Part shown: piece after piece, positions 37,357 to 49,109 of the stretch
Layout: each line of letters opens with the position of its first letter
Position numbering within the stretch: position 1 is the stretch's first letter
DNA from: Holothuria scabra
Taxonomy: Eukaryota > Echinodermata > Holothuroidea > Aspidochirotida > Holothuriidae
DNA length: 64,000 nt
Reading direction: 5' to 3'
NCBI GenBank assembly: GCA_037179385.1
Contig: CM074185.1
Coordinates: 14,392,866 to 14,456,865 of the forward strand
Position numbers and translations under genes: made by a program
Notes under the pieces: generated by a model
The model's database searches: none
The model's input: only the letters and a program-made list of their open reading frames with translations
Told to the model about the DNA's origin: nothing

Positions 37357-39330
37357 AAAACCAGGTCCGTATGTACTCTGGGGAAAGGTCGTTTGTTAAT
37401 TTAACACAGCGCCATTATTTAGGTTGTTTTTCTTTTATTCATTACAGATTGGTGTTTAGTGAATTTTGAGTATTTATATGAAGATTTCTTTGTAGGGATT
37501 TATTCTTTTCAAGTAGCATGGTCGGGGTTGCGGTGAAGTAAAAAGTTTTATAGTTTAGAGGAGTTTTGTTCACTGTTTTTGTGACTTTAAAGGGCTGTGT
37601 GAATTTCTCACACTGACGACAATATTCACAAAGTATGTTTCTGTTGGAGGGAAACATTGTTATTGGTAGGTAAATATTATTTGTATGAGTTGGCGAGTAT
37701 TAATATTTGTGTTATATCAAGGTGTCTGGTTATGGTAAATTTGTTATTTTAAAGTTTAAAATTATGTGCAGAATGTTACAATGCCTAAGAAGGGCCGTTC
37801 AAAGATTTTTAATTTAGAAAGGAAAGGTTAGCAATAAAGAAAATGAAAGTATGGGGGTGAATTTCAAGATAAAAGTTATGAAGAGGAGAAAAATGATGAT
37901 ATCAGAGTTGGGAACAAACCAAAAAAAGTTCTAGTGAATGTGAAAAAAGTCAGAGGTGTGATGATGGGGAAAGTAGGGAACATGACGATCGTGAGGTATT
38001 ATTTATACGTTCCGAAAGATCTACATGTACATATTATTTTTTCGTTGTTGATAGCTGTTGGAGAGAAAAAATGTTTAAGAAGCTTGTGTTGATAGATTCA
38101 GACATGGTTTTGTGAAAACTGGGGAGTTTTATTTGCCGTCTATTGAAATAGGAAAATGTGTTTCAGTTGAGAGTAGGCCGATTCGTGTGAGAAAAGTACG
38201 TGGGGATGGTAATTGTTTTTTCGGTGTTTGGCGTAACTGGTTACAGGGGTAGAAGATAATCATTTTTATTTAAGACAAGTCATTGTAAGTTCATTGTGTA
38301 GTTAATCGGGAAAAACGTGCCATTTATTTAGTCAATACAGGTGGAGTACATTATGACGTAGTGTTGGAAATAGAAGATAATGAGTCTGTACATGAGAGCA
38401 GCGTTACAGAGAATTGGTTGAAGAGTTGTGTTAATGAACATAGTGAAGAATTTTTCGGTGTTAAATGTAACATAGTGAAAAGAGGAGACATTTTATTTGA
38501 AGAGGAGCGTAATCAAATGTCAATGCAAAGTTATGTGAAGAGAGCAGATGTTTGTTTAAATGAGGGGAGTAATCATATATTAGTGAAGGGTCTATTGGAG
38601 TGACTGAAGATAGGTATAAATGTTGCGAAAATAAAGGTTTTGTGATAAAACGTAGTGTGGGTATTGCAAGTGATAGTACTAAAATGATGCTTAGAGAACA
38701 AATACGTAAGCGTCAATTTAGAAAAGAAGAGGAGGGTCCAATTAGAGAATTGCAACATCGCTTTTGGAATAAAATTATGGAGGGGCCTACATATGTTTGC
38801 TTTTATTGTGAGCAGTTATGGTATAAAGAATGTGCACTGTGGGTGAATTTAGTTAGATTTAGTGGAAATACTAATATTTGTAAGCAGGAAGAAGGTATAG
38901 ATAAAGGATGGGTCTGTAAAACCTGTTTAAAATATATAAAAGAAGGCAGAGTTCCGTTATTGAGTCGAGATAATAATATGAAAATTTATGAGATACCGGA
39001 AGAATTGAAATTACATCGTCTTGAAGAAAGGTTGGTCGCTTTGCGAACACCTTTTATGCAGTTGCGTGAGCTTCCTCGAGGAGGGCAATTTAGTATTAAG
39101 GGAAATGTTGTTAATGTCCCCATCGGATGTGGTGGCAACAATTAAAACTTTACCTATAAGACTTGAAGAGAGCCAAGTAATTCCTGTCAAATTTAAGAGG
39201 AAATTAAGTTATAAAACGGCTGTTTTTCTGAAAATGTTAGACCTAGAAGTATTGTTCTTGCTGCTCGCTGGCTGATAGAAAATGAGGATATCAAGATACA
39301 CAACAATGACTTAGGAAAGGAATACACGTT
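37357..39330 (+). pseudogene. Helitron, decayed, with OTU and DUF6570-type segments
   Basis: Plus-strand coding remnants run in order. At 37782 MPKKGRSKIFNLERKG is followed by a charged region. At 38185-38265 VRKVRGDGNCFFGVW matches the GDGNCxF catalytic block of OTU cysteine proteases found in many Helitrons. At 38361-38603 comes a frame with TENWLKSCVNEHSEEFFGV. At 38600-39145 comes a 181-codon frame with CFYCEQLW, WVCKTCLKYIKEGRVPLLS, LEERLVALRTPFMQLRELPR and GGQFSIKGNVVNVP. The last block is the hallmark of the DUF6570 region preceding the Helitron helicase-like domain. A frameshift follows (RLEESQVIPVKFKRKLSYK continues in another frame), then RWLIENEDIKIHNN and decay. The Rep and helicase domains are absent. 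Several stops and shifts make it inactive. Confidence 0.85.
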
Positions 39331-39739
39331 TTGAAAAGGATGAACAACTTCTGGTAAGTGGGTCTGCTGCCCCTCTTTTACTAACACCACCATTACTTGC
39401 CTACACGATGTTGAGTTCGTGCTAGGAGGGCCTGTATAATAGAGTAGTCAGGTTCGTGTTTTTTGACTCGTTCAAAATGCCGTTTTGCATCGCGGAAGGA
39501 TATATTGCAAAAATGCCTGAAATACCTTCAGTTTTCTTTGAATGATTACTTCAACTACTTTCCTACCACTTAGAGATCACAAATTGAACACATCTCGTCA
39601 CTAACATGGTCTAATTTCCCTCCCCCCCCAAAAAAGTTTTTCTAGGGTGTTAAATTCGTAGGGTAACCTCCTTCGGCGGGATTCCCCTTGAATTGGTGGT
39701 GCGCTACCTTTTGTCTTCACTGCAAAGTCATACATATCA
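39331..39739. other. Gene-free stretch
   Basis: Flank of the Helitron relic, with a poly-C/A run near 39622. I see nothing else. Confidence 0.5.
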
Positions 39740-40130
39740 CTCATCCGTGTCCATGAAAAACCATGGGGGTCTATGAGGCGCCGTATGTGACAAAATTATG
39801 TGCCAAATATATTGATTATACTTCTAAATATATATAGGTTGTACCCAGATATATATAATTTACTCTCAAACTTCATATAAATAGGTTTTGCATAATCTAT
39901 ATATAATAGTCATACACCATATATATCCCAACAAGCTATATATATTTGTCATGGTAAACATTGTATTAATAGACAATGTCCTGTATAGTTTTCCGTAATT
40001 TTGTCACTCTTTTTGTCACATCGGGGAGAGAAGATATATATAGATTACTAACACGCGAACAGCACGCGAGTGGGAGGTGCTTGTTGAACATATATCACAA
40101 CGGACAGAGCTCAGCGCACATCCATTGCTG
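39740..40130. repeat. AT-rich repeat U, copy 1 (inverted relative to 55030-55430)
   Basis: Blocks such as GAGGCGCCGTATGTGACAAA, many TATATATA words, 'acattgtattaatagacaat', 'gtaattttgtcactctttttgtcaca' and ACGCGAACAGCACGCGAG recur in reverse complement at 55030-55430. It is non-coding. Confidence 0.8.
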
Positions 40131-43100
40131 TCAGTAACTAGGCTTGTCAGAGAATTGCCAAGGACAATTTCTATAGGCAACAGAGTAAGGAATGTACAGC
40201 CAGTCTGCACAGCCACCAAAAGTCGCTTCTTTTCTAATTTGAGTATGCATGACGTCACAGCCTTTGCATATATAATTAGCAAAAACTAACTGTTTTCAAA
40301 TCCAAATTTCGACATGAAAAACACATAATCTTACAAAATCATCATTAAAATTAATAGAGAACACATTTTCCGATAGTTTTGCAGCATTTTTGAAGTATTT
40401 TATACACAAAGCAATGAATTTGAGACGATTTTTTGAACTCGTAAAAACAGTTTTCATTCTGTTCGGAAAATTTGGTTTTTTCTCGAAAACAAGTTTTTTG
40501 GCACGGTATGCCAGAAGGAGGGTACATCAGAAATTTCCTTATACACCTAAAAAATCTAACATTACCATGAAATATTTCTGAATACGGTCAGGTATTCGCA
40601 AAGTTTAGAGCAGGTATTGACACTGCCTTGCACCGCATGTAAAAAGCCCAATTTCCCGTACTGAGGTGTTTGCATTAGTTGCGCGAAAATGGAACTACAC
40701 CGAGCGAGAAAATATCCTCCACATAAGTATTAATCATGTTAACCTCGTCGAGTCTTCCTTTACATTTGATTTACATATATATAGCAGGAAAATTACATTG
40801 AGAGTCAATTTTTGAAAACCATGTAACGATTAAGTGGCTACCGATGCGAGGGTTAAAGTGATTGTATGTTAAGTACGTCAGTATCTTGAGTCGATCACCA
40901 CAGTGTTATACAACGTACGGCACGATGTACAACACCTATTAATTGACCGACTCATGGTAACCTTTTGACATACATGGCCATACACTTTGCACGTTACCAC
41001 ATTATAAAATCAGTAAATCACAGTTATTGTACTAGACTCATAAATTATTGCAAACAATAACATGACAGAAAAATTGTGGCATTAAACTAGACAATAAAGA
41101 GGTAAAATGGAGGGATATTGAAATGTATAGTTCTCTTGTAAGGCTTGTTAGTGAACTCTGGGGTAATTAACGCTATAGGCCTACAGTCAGTCCTTATCCT
41201 TTGGTGGTGAGGTCAAAGAAATGAAGCCTCGGATCAGAAACACTTTGTTTAGTAATATAAGTTGTGAACAGCATGTGGAACTGGGTGGGTCTTAAGTTTT
41301 TTTAGGGAACTGGGTACTGGGTACTCAGTACACAACCCCCACCCCCATGCACACCTGGAGACATATCAACTGAGAGTCCAAGGTAACAACAGGCCATCAA
41401 GTTAATTCAAGTTAGTGAAAAAAATTTGACTGTAATATGCCATTACTATTTGATGGGGCAATTGCTACATTATTCATCTCTCCTCTGCTCAGTTAGTGGT
41501 GTAAAATGACAACAGTTTATACTTCAAATGAGAAGGCAGTCTCAGAAGAACATATGAGATTTCATCCATCAGAATTAACAGCTGATGATACAGGACACAA
41601 GTGCACAACCAAAATTCTTAAGTCAGTAAATTGGCATTTTGCTTGTGTAGACTGTCCTCTAGGATACACTGACTCAGAATCCCATTTGTGCCATTATACA
41701 AGAAAAGGGTATATAGCAATGCAAGCTCTAATCTTGACCTTAACCCCCAAATGGGCCTAGAGCACTAGTAGGTGTAGGCTATAACTAGCAATTACATTTC
41801 AACAGGAACAGGCTGAGAACTAAGGCACAATTAATTCATTTGTGTAGAAATATGATTCAGCACAACAGTACAAAAATACGGTAAGTAAGAAAACTGAGAA
41901 CAATGGCCCAGGCAAAATAATAAACAAAAAAATCCTGAAACTGATGGAGCTCTTATAGGTGTGCATTCCATATACTCTAAGTATATTCCTCAAGTCATTT
42001 CCCTTTTGAAAATTCTTGACTTTGTCTGCTAAAACCATATGAAAGAACGGACAGGCTGGTAAAGTGTATGTGTAAATAAATGGCTATCGGGCCTATATCA
42101 ATTGTTTCATGTAGCCTGCAATACCTGTAAGTGTAACACTAATTTGCTTATTTTGGTTCTTCATCTTCATCGTTGGTACTGTACATTGCTCCCGATTCAA
42201 CTCACAAGGTGCATATGACACAATAATTTTGTGCTACAGGCCTCTTAAAATTTTTTACAAGCTTTTTTCTAAAATGAAAACTCACTCATACAGCAAGCAA
42301 GGACTAGTAAAGTAGTATCTGTATGATGATCACAGATCATCAGTACACATTCATACATTCACTATGTACCATAGTGTGCAGTTTTAGCATGCATAGGCCA
42401 AGGCCTAGTATAGACTAGGCCTGTCTGTAAAATTTTAATGTTTTTTGTTAGTGGTTTAAAACCTTAAAAGGGCCTGTCAGTCGTATTAAAATTCACTTTA
42501 TTACTTGACATAATGACTAAAATAGTATCCTAGTTAGCAGCCTAGAATCAAAAGACAATGACAGTAGCTTACCATATGTTACCATATGTTAACCATAACG
42601 TTACCGCCTTGTACGATGCTCTACGTGGCCAAAAGGTGCAAAATTCCAACTTGCAAAAACGTTCATTGCTACTATTTTGTTGTTTTGCTCGTAGTGTAAT
42701 AGGTATCAGTAGTTAGCTTTATGTCTCAAACACTCGATTTTGGAAGTTTTACACCCCAATGATCCTGAATACGGTCAGGTATTCGCAAAATTTGAGGCCA
42801 GTCAAAAAACCCCACCAAAAGTTGACCTGTTTTCGATGGAAAATTTCTCTGTGAAATTGCGAAAGAAACAATACCTCACGATATTTTTAGTAAAGAAAAG
42901 ACTTTAAGATTTCAAATGACCAAGGATACAGCAACAAGGAACGCCTTTTTATGCATTATTCAGAAGCTTGAAGTTCCCCCAGCATGTTAGGTACCTATTC
43001 TGCGAAACTCATGATTTTCTCTTGTGGGCGGAGTTTCTAATTTAGAGGATGACGTCACAAGCCTCATTAACGCTTACAGCGAGGCTTGACTGTGTAAGAT

Positions 43101-43260
43101 GACCCTCTGGCTACTCTTTTATTAGGTCCCCGTTTGTGTTAATTGTATTGGTCTTTGTGCGGATAAGAAATGCCATAAATCTTGTATTGTACAGGTTACG
43201 ACTGACGTACTGCGGGGAGCACAAACACGAGAGATCGGAGAGAAGACTGAAAAGTGCAAC
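40131..43260. other. Mostly unassigned sequence
   Basis: The block GAATACGGTCAGGTATTCGC occurs at about 40571 and again in the same orientation at about 42765. It contains a short inverted repeat (GAATAC/GTATTC). The remainder has no recognised gene apart from the weak frame at 41506-41760. Confidence 0.4.
41506..41760 (+). CDS. Possible zinc-finger-like open frame (weak)
   Basis: An 84-codon ATG frame reads EEHMRFHPSELTADDTGHKC, then WHFACVDCPLGYTDSESHLC, then HYTRKGY. The C-x2-C with a following aromatic and a Leu/His pair recalls a degenerate C2H2 finger, but the histidine spacing is not standard. It is flanked by no clear splice sites and no paralogue is seen. It may be a relic exon or chance. 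Confidence 0.2.
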   Translation: MTTVYTSNEKAVSEEHMRFHPSELTADDTGHKCTTKILKSVNWHFACVDCPLGYTDSESHLCHYTRKGYIAMQALILTLTPKWA

Positions 43261-43263
43261 CTT

Positions 43264-43385
43264 AGACACCTCAGCACACTGGCGTAGCTACGGGGTGGGT
43301 AGGGGGGCTTGGGGGGCTGGATCGCCCCCACTGAATCGCCCAGCCCCCCCCCCCCCACACACACACACTGGCGACCTAGGCAAAA
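43264..43385. repeat. G/C-run repeat with CACTGGCGTAGC end
   Basis: CACTGGCGTAGCTACGGGG is followed by long G and C runs and ACACACAC. One end of a hAT-like MITE class is visible; the other end is not found. Confidence 0.5.
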
Positions 43386-43526
43386 AAATATGTTCATGCT
43401 GGCCCGCCGATGATAATATTCAATCCGGGCTACCCGGCTACTATGACATAGATACACTTGCGATAGATCCATGCACGCAGTTGCAGGGTATTCTGCAATT
43501 GTGCTGCACTCTGAATTTCAGAATTG

Positions 43527-43572
43527 ATGGATGGATGGATGGATGGACGGACGGACGGACGGACGGATGGAT
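43527..43572. repeat. (GGAT/GGAC)n microsatellite
   Basis: About eleven tetranucleotide units, switching from GGAT to GGAC and back. Confidence 0.95.
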
Positions 43573-43904
43573 GGATATTTTTCTAGCAGATTTAGAGTGG
43601 CTGAAATTGCCTACCTTGATGTGGTTTAAGGTCCGCCTCTAGCATCTGGCCTATTTCTATCTCCTGTAGGGATTTTTTCAATTCCTGGGGATGCACAAAT
43701 TTGTTCCATAATCATACTTGGTGTGGTGGGTAGAATATTTGAGTCAAATATGGTTGGAAGGAATTTGCGCTTTGCACGGCAATGGCTGCCAGTTATTGGC
43801 CAGTGCAACAACCAAGCCCATGTTGGATCAATGCAATCTCAAGGATCGCAACCTAGTACTATTACCTCACAGGACCTCACTTAGCTCTTGGGTGGAGTGG
43901 ACAT

Positions 43905-44660
43905 TCTCAGTGGCGTACGAGGCCGGGCAGGGGGAAGACTGCCCCAAATTTCCGCAAAATCTAAATTCTGCAGGAATTTGGGGAAAATTCGGGCAGGATT
44001 CTGGAAAAAATTCGGACAACCCTTGAATTTTGAAAAAATGGGGTGGCTTTTCAGAAAATTCCTGTATGTGGCTGAAATCTTAAAAAAGATATGCCCGAAA
44101 AAAGGAAAGCAACGGCATATAGTCGAAATAAATTTTTAATGAAAAACTAAGTCAAGGTTCTAAGGCTACACCTTCGGGCAGCGCAAAAAGGTATTATTCG
44201 TGACTTTAACTTCACAAATAATCACAACACAATGCCCGATATTGTCGAATATACAAATTCTTCCAAGCATTTGCCCGAAAATGCAAAAGTATCATGGTAA
44301 GTAAGTGTAACAAAACTTACGAAAAATCATTAAAAAACCGCGACACATTTGGGAAAAAGAAACATTGGCTTAAAAGAAACATTCTTGAGCCTGATTTAAA
44401 ATCTTGTGTAACACATTACCCGAAATAGCCGATTATTTTAATAGCTTCAATTGTTCAAATCTTTGCCGAAAAACAGAAAACGCTACATAAGAAGTATAAT
44501 TTTCATGGAAAACAACAAAGATCTGCGGACCATTTGAGTAAAAGGGGAAAAAAGGTTTTCATCATCCCCACATTTTTACTGTAGTCTTGCAAAAATTGCC
44601 CGAAATGGTCAAATATTCGGGCAAAAGTTAAAAAAATGCTGGGACGTTTTCAACTGCCAA
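43905..44660. repeat. Dispersed repeat P (gcccgaa words), copy 1
   Basis: Begins near CAGTGGCGTACGAGG. The interior repeats 'gcccgaaa...' and 'gtcgaatat' blocks at intervals of roughly 150 bases. Matches 49110-49870 in order (ggctacaccttcgggcagcg versus tgctacacattcggggagcg). It is non-coding. Confidence 0.7.
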
Positions 44661-44710
44661 ATTAATTCCACGGACAGACAGGAGGGTGTTCAGGTGCCCA
44701 AAAAGTTTGC

Positions 44711-45480
44711 CATCTGTCCTGCTCTAGAGCCAAATGCAGACAATGGTTATGAAAATCGGGTTATTTGCTTTTCGATACTCTAATGATGTAGTGAGAGAAT
44801 GTCTTCCAATAAGTCTGCTTCCAAAAAGTCTGCTTCATTTAAACACACCTTGTAATGTTCATTTTTTCAAAAAGTAAAACCATATACAGTCGGAAGTTCG
44901 GACAGTCACACAATTTTATCAATATATTGAACTTAGACAAGATTCACAAAATTCCGTAGCATGTTTTCAGTTCTGTTTTATAGTTTTCACCCGAAAACAT
45001 GAGGGACAATTTCATCGATTGGTAGTGATACATTTTATATATCTCGTAGTTTTTTTTAACAAATAGTGACTGCTTAGAACCCCCTATAAGCCTGGGAAAT
45101 GTCAGTTTCAACTGTCTCAGGGGTCCCATTTTTCAAAATTTTCTGTTCGCTCCGCGCCAGCCAGTGGTGGCGCTCCGTGTAGAAAGTCTTTCCTGAAGAA
45201 TTTTTGTTTCAAGTGAACAGTTTTTGAAAACGGAACCTCGAAATAGCGACTGCTAAGACCCTCTATAAACATAAGAAATGACATTTTTGACTGTCTGAAG
45301 GGTCAGATTTTTCAAACTTTTCTGTACGTTTCGTCCCAACTGGTGACGCACCACTTACCACTTCATAGCAGAATTGAAGTTTTAAGTAAACACTTTTTGC
45401 AAGAGGAAACTTAAAATAGTGACTGCTTAGATTCCCCTATTATCCCGGGAAATGCCACTTTCAACATCAGTTACCTTGAT
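44711..45480. repeat. GGTGGCGCTCCGC satellite array with shared leader, copy 1
   Basis: The leader 44730-44870 (aatggttatgaaaatcgggt, aatgatgtag, agaatgtcttcc, aagtctgctt) matches 56090-56210. Two to three units of about 180 bases follow, with gtgactgcttaga, gggaaatg, ttcaaaattttctgttcgc and ggtggcgctccg blocks. Confidence 0.8.
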
Positions 45481-45484
45481 CGAG

Positions 45485-45835
45485 ATCCGCGTTCCCATTT
45501 GAGTGAGCGCGGTAGATCAAACGTGTTTTATGAACACATTGCGCAAGCGCGAAAGGGTCACCAATGTTTACAAGTCGGCCTGCCATGCATTTCGTATCGA
45601 TGTATCACAAAAACATACATGAGTGTAACCGGAGATCCAGGGTCACTTGATCTACCGATGTGTTCCCATTACAAACTTTGATCCAGCGCGGTGGATCTGA
45701 TCTACCCCGAACGGTCGATAAAAATCGGTGGATCTTGATCTTGAGTGAGTGTTGTTGATCTGCGTTCCCATTAGTGTTTGATCCATCTCGGTAGATCAAG
45801 ATCCACCTCCCTGGATCAAATGGGAACACGGCTAA
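45485..45835. mobile_element. TIR element built from GGTAGATCAA/TTGATCTACC words (family W5)
   Basis: The left end ATCCGCGTTCCCATTTGA and the right end TCAAATGGGAACACGGCTAA are an imperfect inverted repeat. The interior repeats GATCTACC, GGATCTTGATC, GGTAGATC and TTCCCATT in both orientations. It is non-coding, with an architecture like W1, W2 and W4 but different ends. Confidence 0.6.
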
Positions 45836-45903
45836 TGCCTTTTGGCTTGCCCTGATCCTTCTTGCCAACTCGATGGGGCCGATCGATCTCCTACGGGTCT
45901 AGA

Positions 45904-46208
45904 TTAAAGGCAGTCATTCGTCACCCCAAACTACAGTTTCAGTATACATATATCAAAACTCTCAATTGGTACAGCTCTTTGATTTGCATCACATTCAAAC
46001 AATGCATCATAGCTAAATTACACAGCATGGGCACTGAGAGTGTCTTGATTACACATTATGGACTTGTATGGCCACTGGGACAAGCAATGAAGCAATAAAC
46101 TAGGATTGTGTCTGGATAAAGATGAGTTTTAGATAAATGTGGGAGGGGCTAGAAGTAAGTAGGTTGGGAGAATTGGAACTGTTTGGGATGATGAAAATAT
46201 GCCTTTAA
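45904..46208. mobile_element. TTAA-flanked MITE, family T, copy 3
   Basis: TTAAAGGCAGTCATTCGTCA, then CCCCAAACTACAG at the left. GGAACTGTTTGGGATGATG and CCTTTAA at the right. Orientation is opposite to copies 1 and 2 (agcaataaactaggattgtg). Confidence 0.85.
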
Positions 46209-46651
46209 TACCAGGTACGTGGAGGAGACACTGGTAATGGCGGCATCGGTATTAACATTAAAAAGTTCGTCGACTCCATAAGGCAATTTCTGCGTGAGTA
46301 CTGTGCAAGGTGATTTACTTGGATTGAAGCAGAACAGCACTTATCCTCCCGTGAGGTGGATCTCTCTTGAACGGTTCTCATTTCCGTTGAAACTCTGCCA
46401 GTTTCAACTTTCAATTCATGTATCTGTCCCGACTGGATTTCAATTTGCTTCAAGAATTCGTCCATTTTTTCCAATGCTCTGTCAAAACATGCTTGCAGCT
46501 TGATTTCAAAGTCTTTTCCTGAGAAGACTTGAGCAATTACCATGGTAACCATCTCGGCCATCTCCTTTTCTTTTTTGAGATCTATGTGAATTTGTCAGTG
46601 TCCACGGGAATAGTTAAATCCAACAGCAGAAGTATGTACAAGTCGCTGGTA

Positions 46652-46955
46652 TTAAAGGGCCAATCCACTCACCCCAAACTACAATTTTATAGGGGTTACT
46701 GAAATTCGCAATTGGCTGAACTCTTATATTGACAGTTAATTCAAACAATACAGGGTACCAAAGCTGATATTACACAGCATGGACTGTACTGAAAGTGTTT
46801 TGATTTTACACATTGACCTTTTTTATACTCACCCTGAAGCAATAAACTGAGATTGTGTCTGAATGAGGATGAATTTCAAACAATTGCGGGAGGGGCTTAA
46901 GTAAGAAGGCTAGGAGAATTGGTACTGTTTGGGGTGAGCGAACTGGGCCTTTTAA
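46652..46955. mobile_element. TTAA-flanked MITE, family T, copy 4
   Basis: The best-preserved ends: TTAAAGGGCCAATCCACTCA, then CCCCAAACTAC, mirrored by GTACTGTTTGGGGTGAG and GGGCCTTTTAA. The interior is as in the other copies. Bases 46209-46651 and 46956-47229 show nothing else. Confidence 0.9.
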
Positions 46956-47229
46956 TTTACCCACTGAAAGTACACTGTTATCTCCATAAGAAAGCTTGGG
47001 CTCGATAGGATGTAACTCACAGGGCGTCTGTCTTCAAGGTGTTCTTTAAAAGTTGAACTTAAAAGTGTTTTTTTTCTTCTACAAAAAAGCCAGTGTTATG
47101 TAGTTAGATCTTCCAATGGTGTATAAGTGGTGTTTAACTTTTCACTTCATACTGGATGGCCTTAAGGAGAGGTGACAAAATTTAAATTATGTCCCAGTAC
47201 AAACCTTGCCCCTGATGGCGCTTCTTGGC

Positions 47230-47815
47230 CATATAAGATTCATTTAGGTGTAGAACTCTCTTCAAACATGTGCTGAAAAGGCCACATTAATACAATAGCA
47301 GCTAAAGCAAATCTGACTTTGGGCATACTGAGAAGAAATCTTACTTATTGCGACAAGTCAACCAAAGAAACGGCCTAATTTGCTCTTCAGTGTCCGGTCT
47401 ATTCTAGATTACTGTAATGTTGTTTGGTACCCTTACACCCAATCTGATAGGGGGATACTCATGAAAAGCAGCCAGATTTATCTTTAACAACTAGAGTCGT
47501 CAGTCCAGCATTTCTGACATGATCAAAAATCTATATGGGATAGTCTTGAAACTCGACGACTGAGGGGACGTCTCCTAATAATTTATAAAAAAAAAAAAAA
47601 ACACCACAGTTTACTCCAAAATAGTGCGACTTAATTCGTGATTGACTCTCCAACCTCTGGAGGCTCGCCCGAAACTCGTCGCACTAGTGGGAAATACTTG
47701 TACCACCACCTTTCATCTAGTAAGTTACCAAAAATCCAAACCCAAGTACTATACCCGGTTGGAATTCGCTACCTGAGCAGGTACGCTGTGCCCTTCAGAT
47801 TCCTTTTAGAGTCAA
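47230..47815 (+). pseudogene. Non-LTR retrotransposon, C-terminal reverse transcriptase fragment
   Basis: The plus strand reads SKANLTLGILRRNLTYCDKS, then FALVRSILDYCNVVWYPYTQ, then a broken stretch with SLETRRLRGRLLIIYK. After a poly-A interruption, VLYPVGIRYLS follows. The blocks ANxTLGxLRRNL, ALVRxxLDYCxxVWxPxTQ, LExRRxRxRLxxxYK and SFYPxxIRxL are typical of the C-terminal thumb region of CR1/L2/jockey-type LINEs. Frameshifts and stops are present, and no 5' portion or catalytic YxDD motif is in the window. Confidence 0.8.
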
Positions 47816-47857
47816 CTCAGTTACTAAGTATTCAAAATTGCTGGCATAGTTAGCATT

Positions 47858-47905
47858 ATCCGGCCAGGGAGCTGTTATTTGGGAATAACAGCTCACTGAT
47901 CCACT
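47858..47905. mobile_element. Micro-foldback, second case (34 bp)
   Basis: CAGGGAGCTGTTATT (47865-47879) is mirrored by AATAACAGCTCACTG (47884-47898). The flanks ATCCGGC and ATCCACT agree at only the first four of seven bases. The same CAGGGAGCTG start as the 14.1 kb case. Confidence 0.4.
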
Positions 47906-48145
47906 CCCATAGCCCAAACTACGGTAACAGCAACTCCATAGTAACAGCACGGGATACCCTTCCAACCGTTTGTCCTGCAACTGAAAGAAGAAGAATCATC
48001 TCCTTGCATCAATGCCAAATGCACATGCACAGATACCAGAAATTGAAGACGTTCAGGATGGCCACCCCTACCGTCTCGAGTGGCCATGGGAGTTTCCAAA
48101 ACTCCTGGTAGGCCAAAAAAGAGCAAAGAGTCGTCAGAGTTTAGA

Positions 48146-48333
48146 GTACTGACCAGTGGCGTAACCCTGGCCACGAAAAATGAAAAATTTGGAAAATTGC
48201 CACTTGTGACACCTGTTAGTCACAGTTTGCAAACTATGTCCCTTGTATAGTGTTGTTAACACTTGAAAATCGAAAAGGGTGCCTTTTGTCCCCCTCCCCA
48301 GAAAAAAGGTCTAGATATGCCGCTGGTTCTGAC
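48146..48333. mobile_element. Small hAT-type MITE with 8-bp flanks
   Basis: The 172-base unit (48154-48325) begins CAGTGGCGTAACC and ends ATATGCCGCTG. The flanks GTACTGAC and GTTCTGAC match at 7 of 8 positions, consistent with an 8-bp hAT target duplication. It is non-coding. Bases 48334-49109 show no other assignable feature. Confidence 0.7.
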
Positions 48334-49109
48334 CTTACCAAAAGTCCAAAATGATGGGCATGGCAAAGGGTGTGCATTTGGGAGACTGGTTGGGGCATGA
48401 TACTTTGTAACCATGGACCAGGGCGCCATGCACATAACCAGGAACTTTTCAGTGGGGCGAAGTGAAAGTTTTGGCGAGGGAGCATCATGACAGACCGCAG
48501 TTGCGCGAGAGAGGTGTGAGAGGCCGTGCCCTTCTCATATTGTGAACAATTTTTGTTTTTTAATGGTGAAATATATACATGTGAAGTTGGTGCATTGGCA
48601 TACGAGGCATGGCGTGTAGGGGCTGCAGCCTTCACAGAGCAGGGAAAATGCTTAATTTCAGGACACTGACAGTTGTATTTTCAGGGCAACAGGGCAAGAG
48701 GACAGTGCAATGGGCAGTGCGGCGGAAAGCAGCGCTTGCCAACATGGTAAAATCCTTATTAGTTGAACAACTCATATTGTTGAATATGAAATAGAAGTCA
48801 TACGGTTAGAGAAATGCTCATCGCACACAATTGGACCCAAACCAGCTTCTGCTTCACCTTGTTCTTTCGTCGTTTTAACTTGTGGTTTAAATGTCTTTCT
48901 CCATAGTTTCTGTTGGGGGAGGACTCATTCATACGGCCTGGGTGCTATCGTGGTAAAAAGGGAAAATCAGTTCAATTTGCAAAATTTTCAGAGCAAGCAC
49001 ACTCTGCCCACTTGTGAAATGTCTTCCGTACGCCTGTGATTTGTGGTGCATAAACTTTTCGGCATTTTAGAGAGATAAAGGCCAATTATTATTAATCTAA
49101 TGTACTACC

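Noticed and set aside
43136..43642. 168-codon plus frame with DGWMDGWTDG repeats
   Set aside because: It spans a G/C-run MITE end and the GGAT/GGAC microsatellite.
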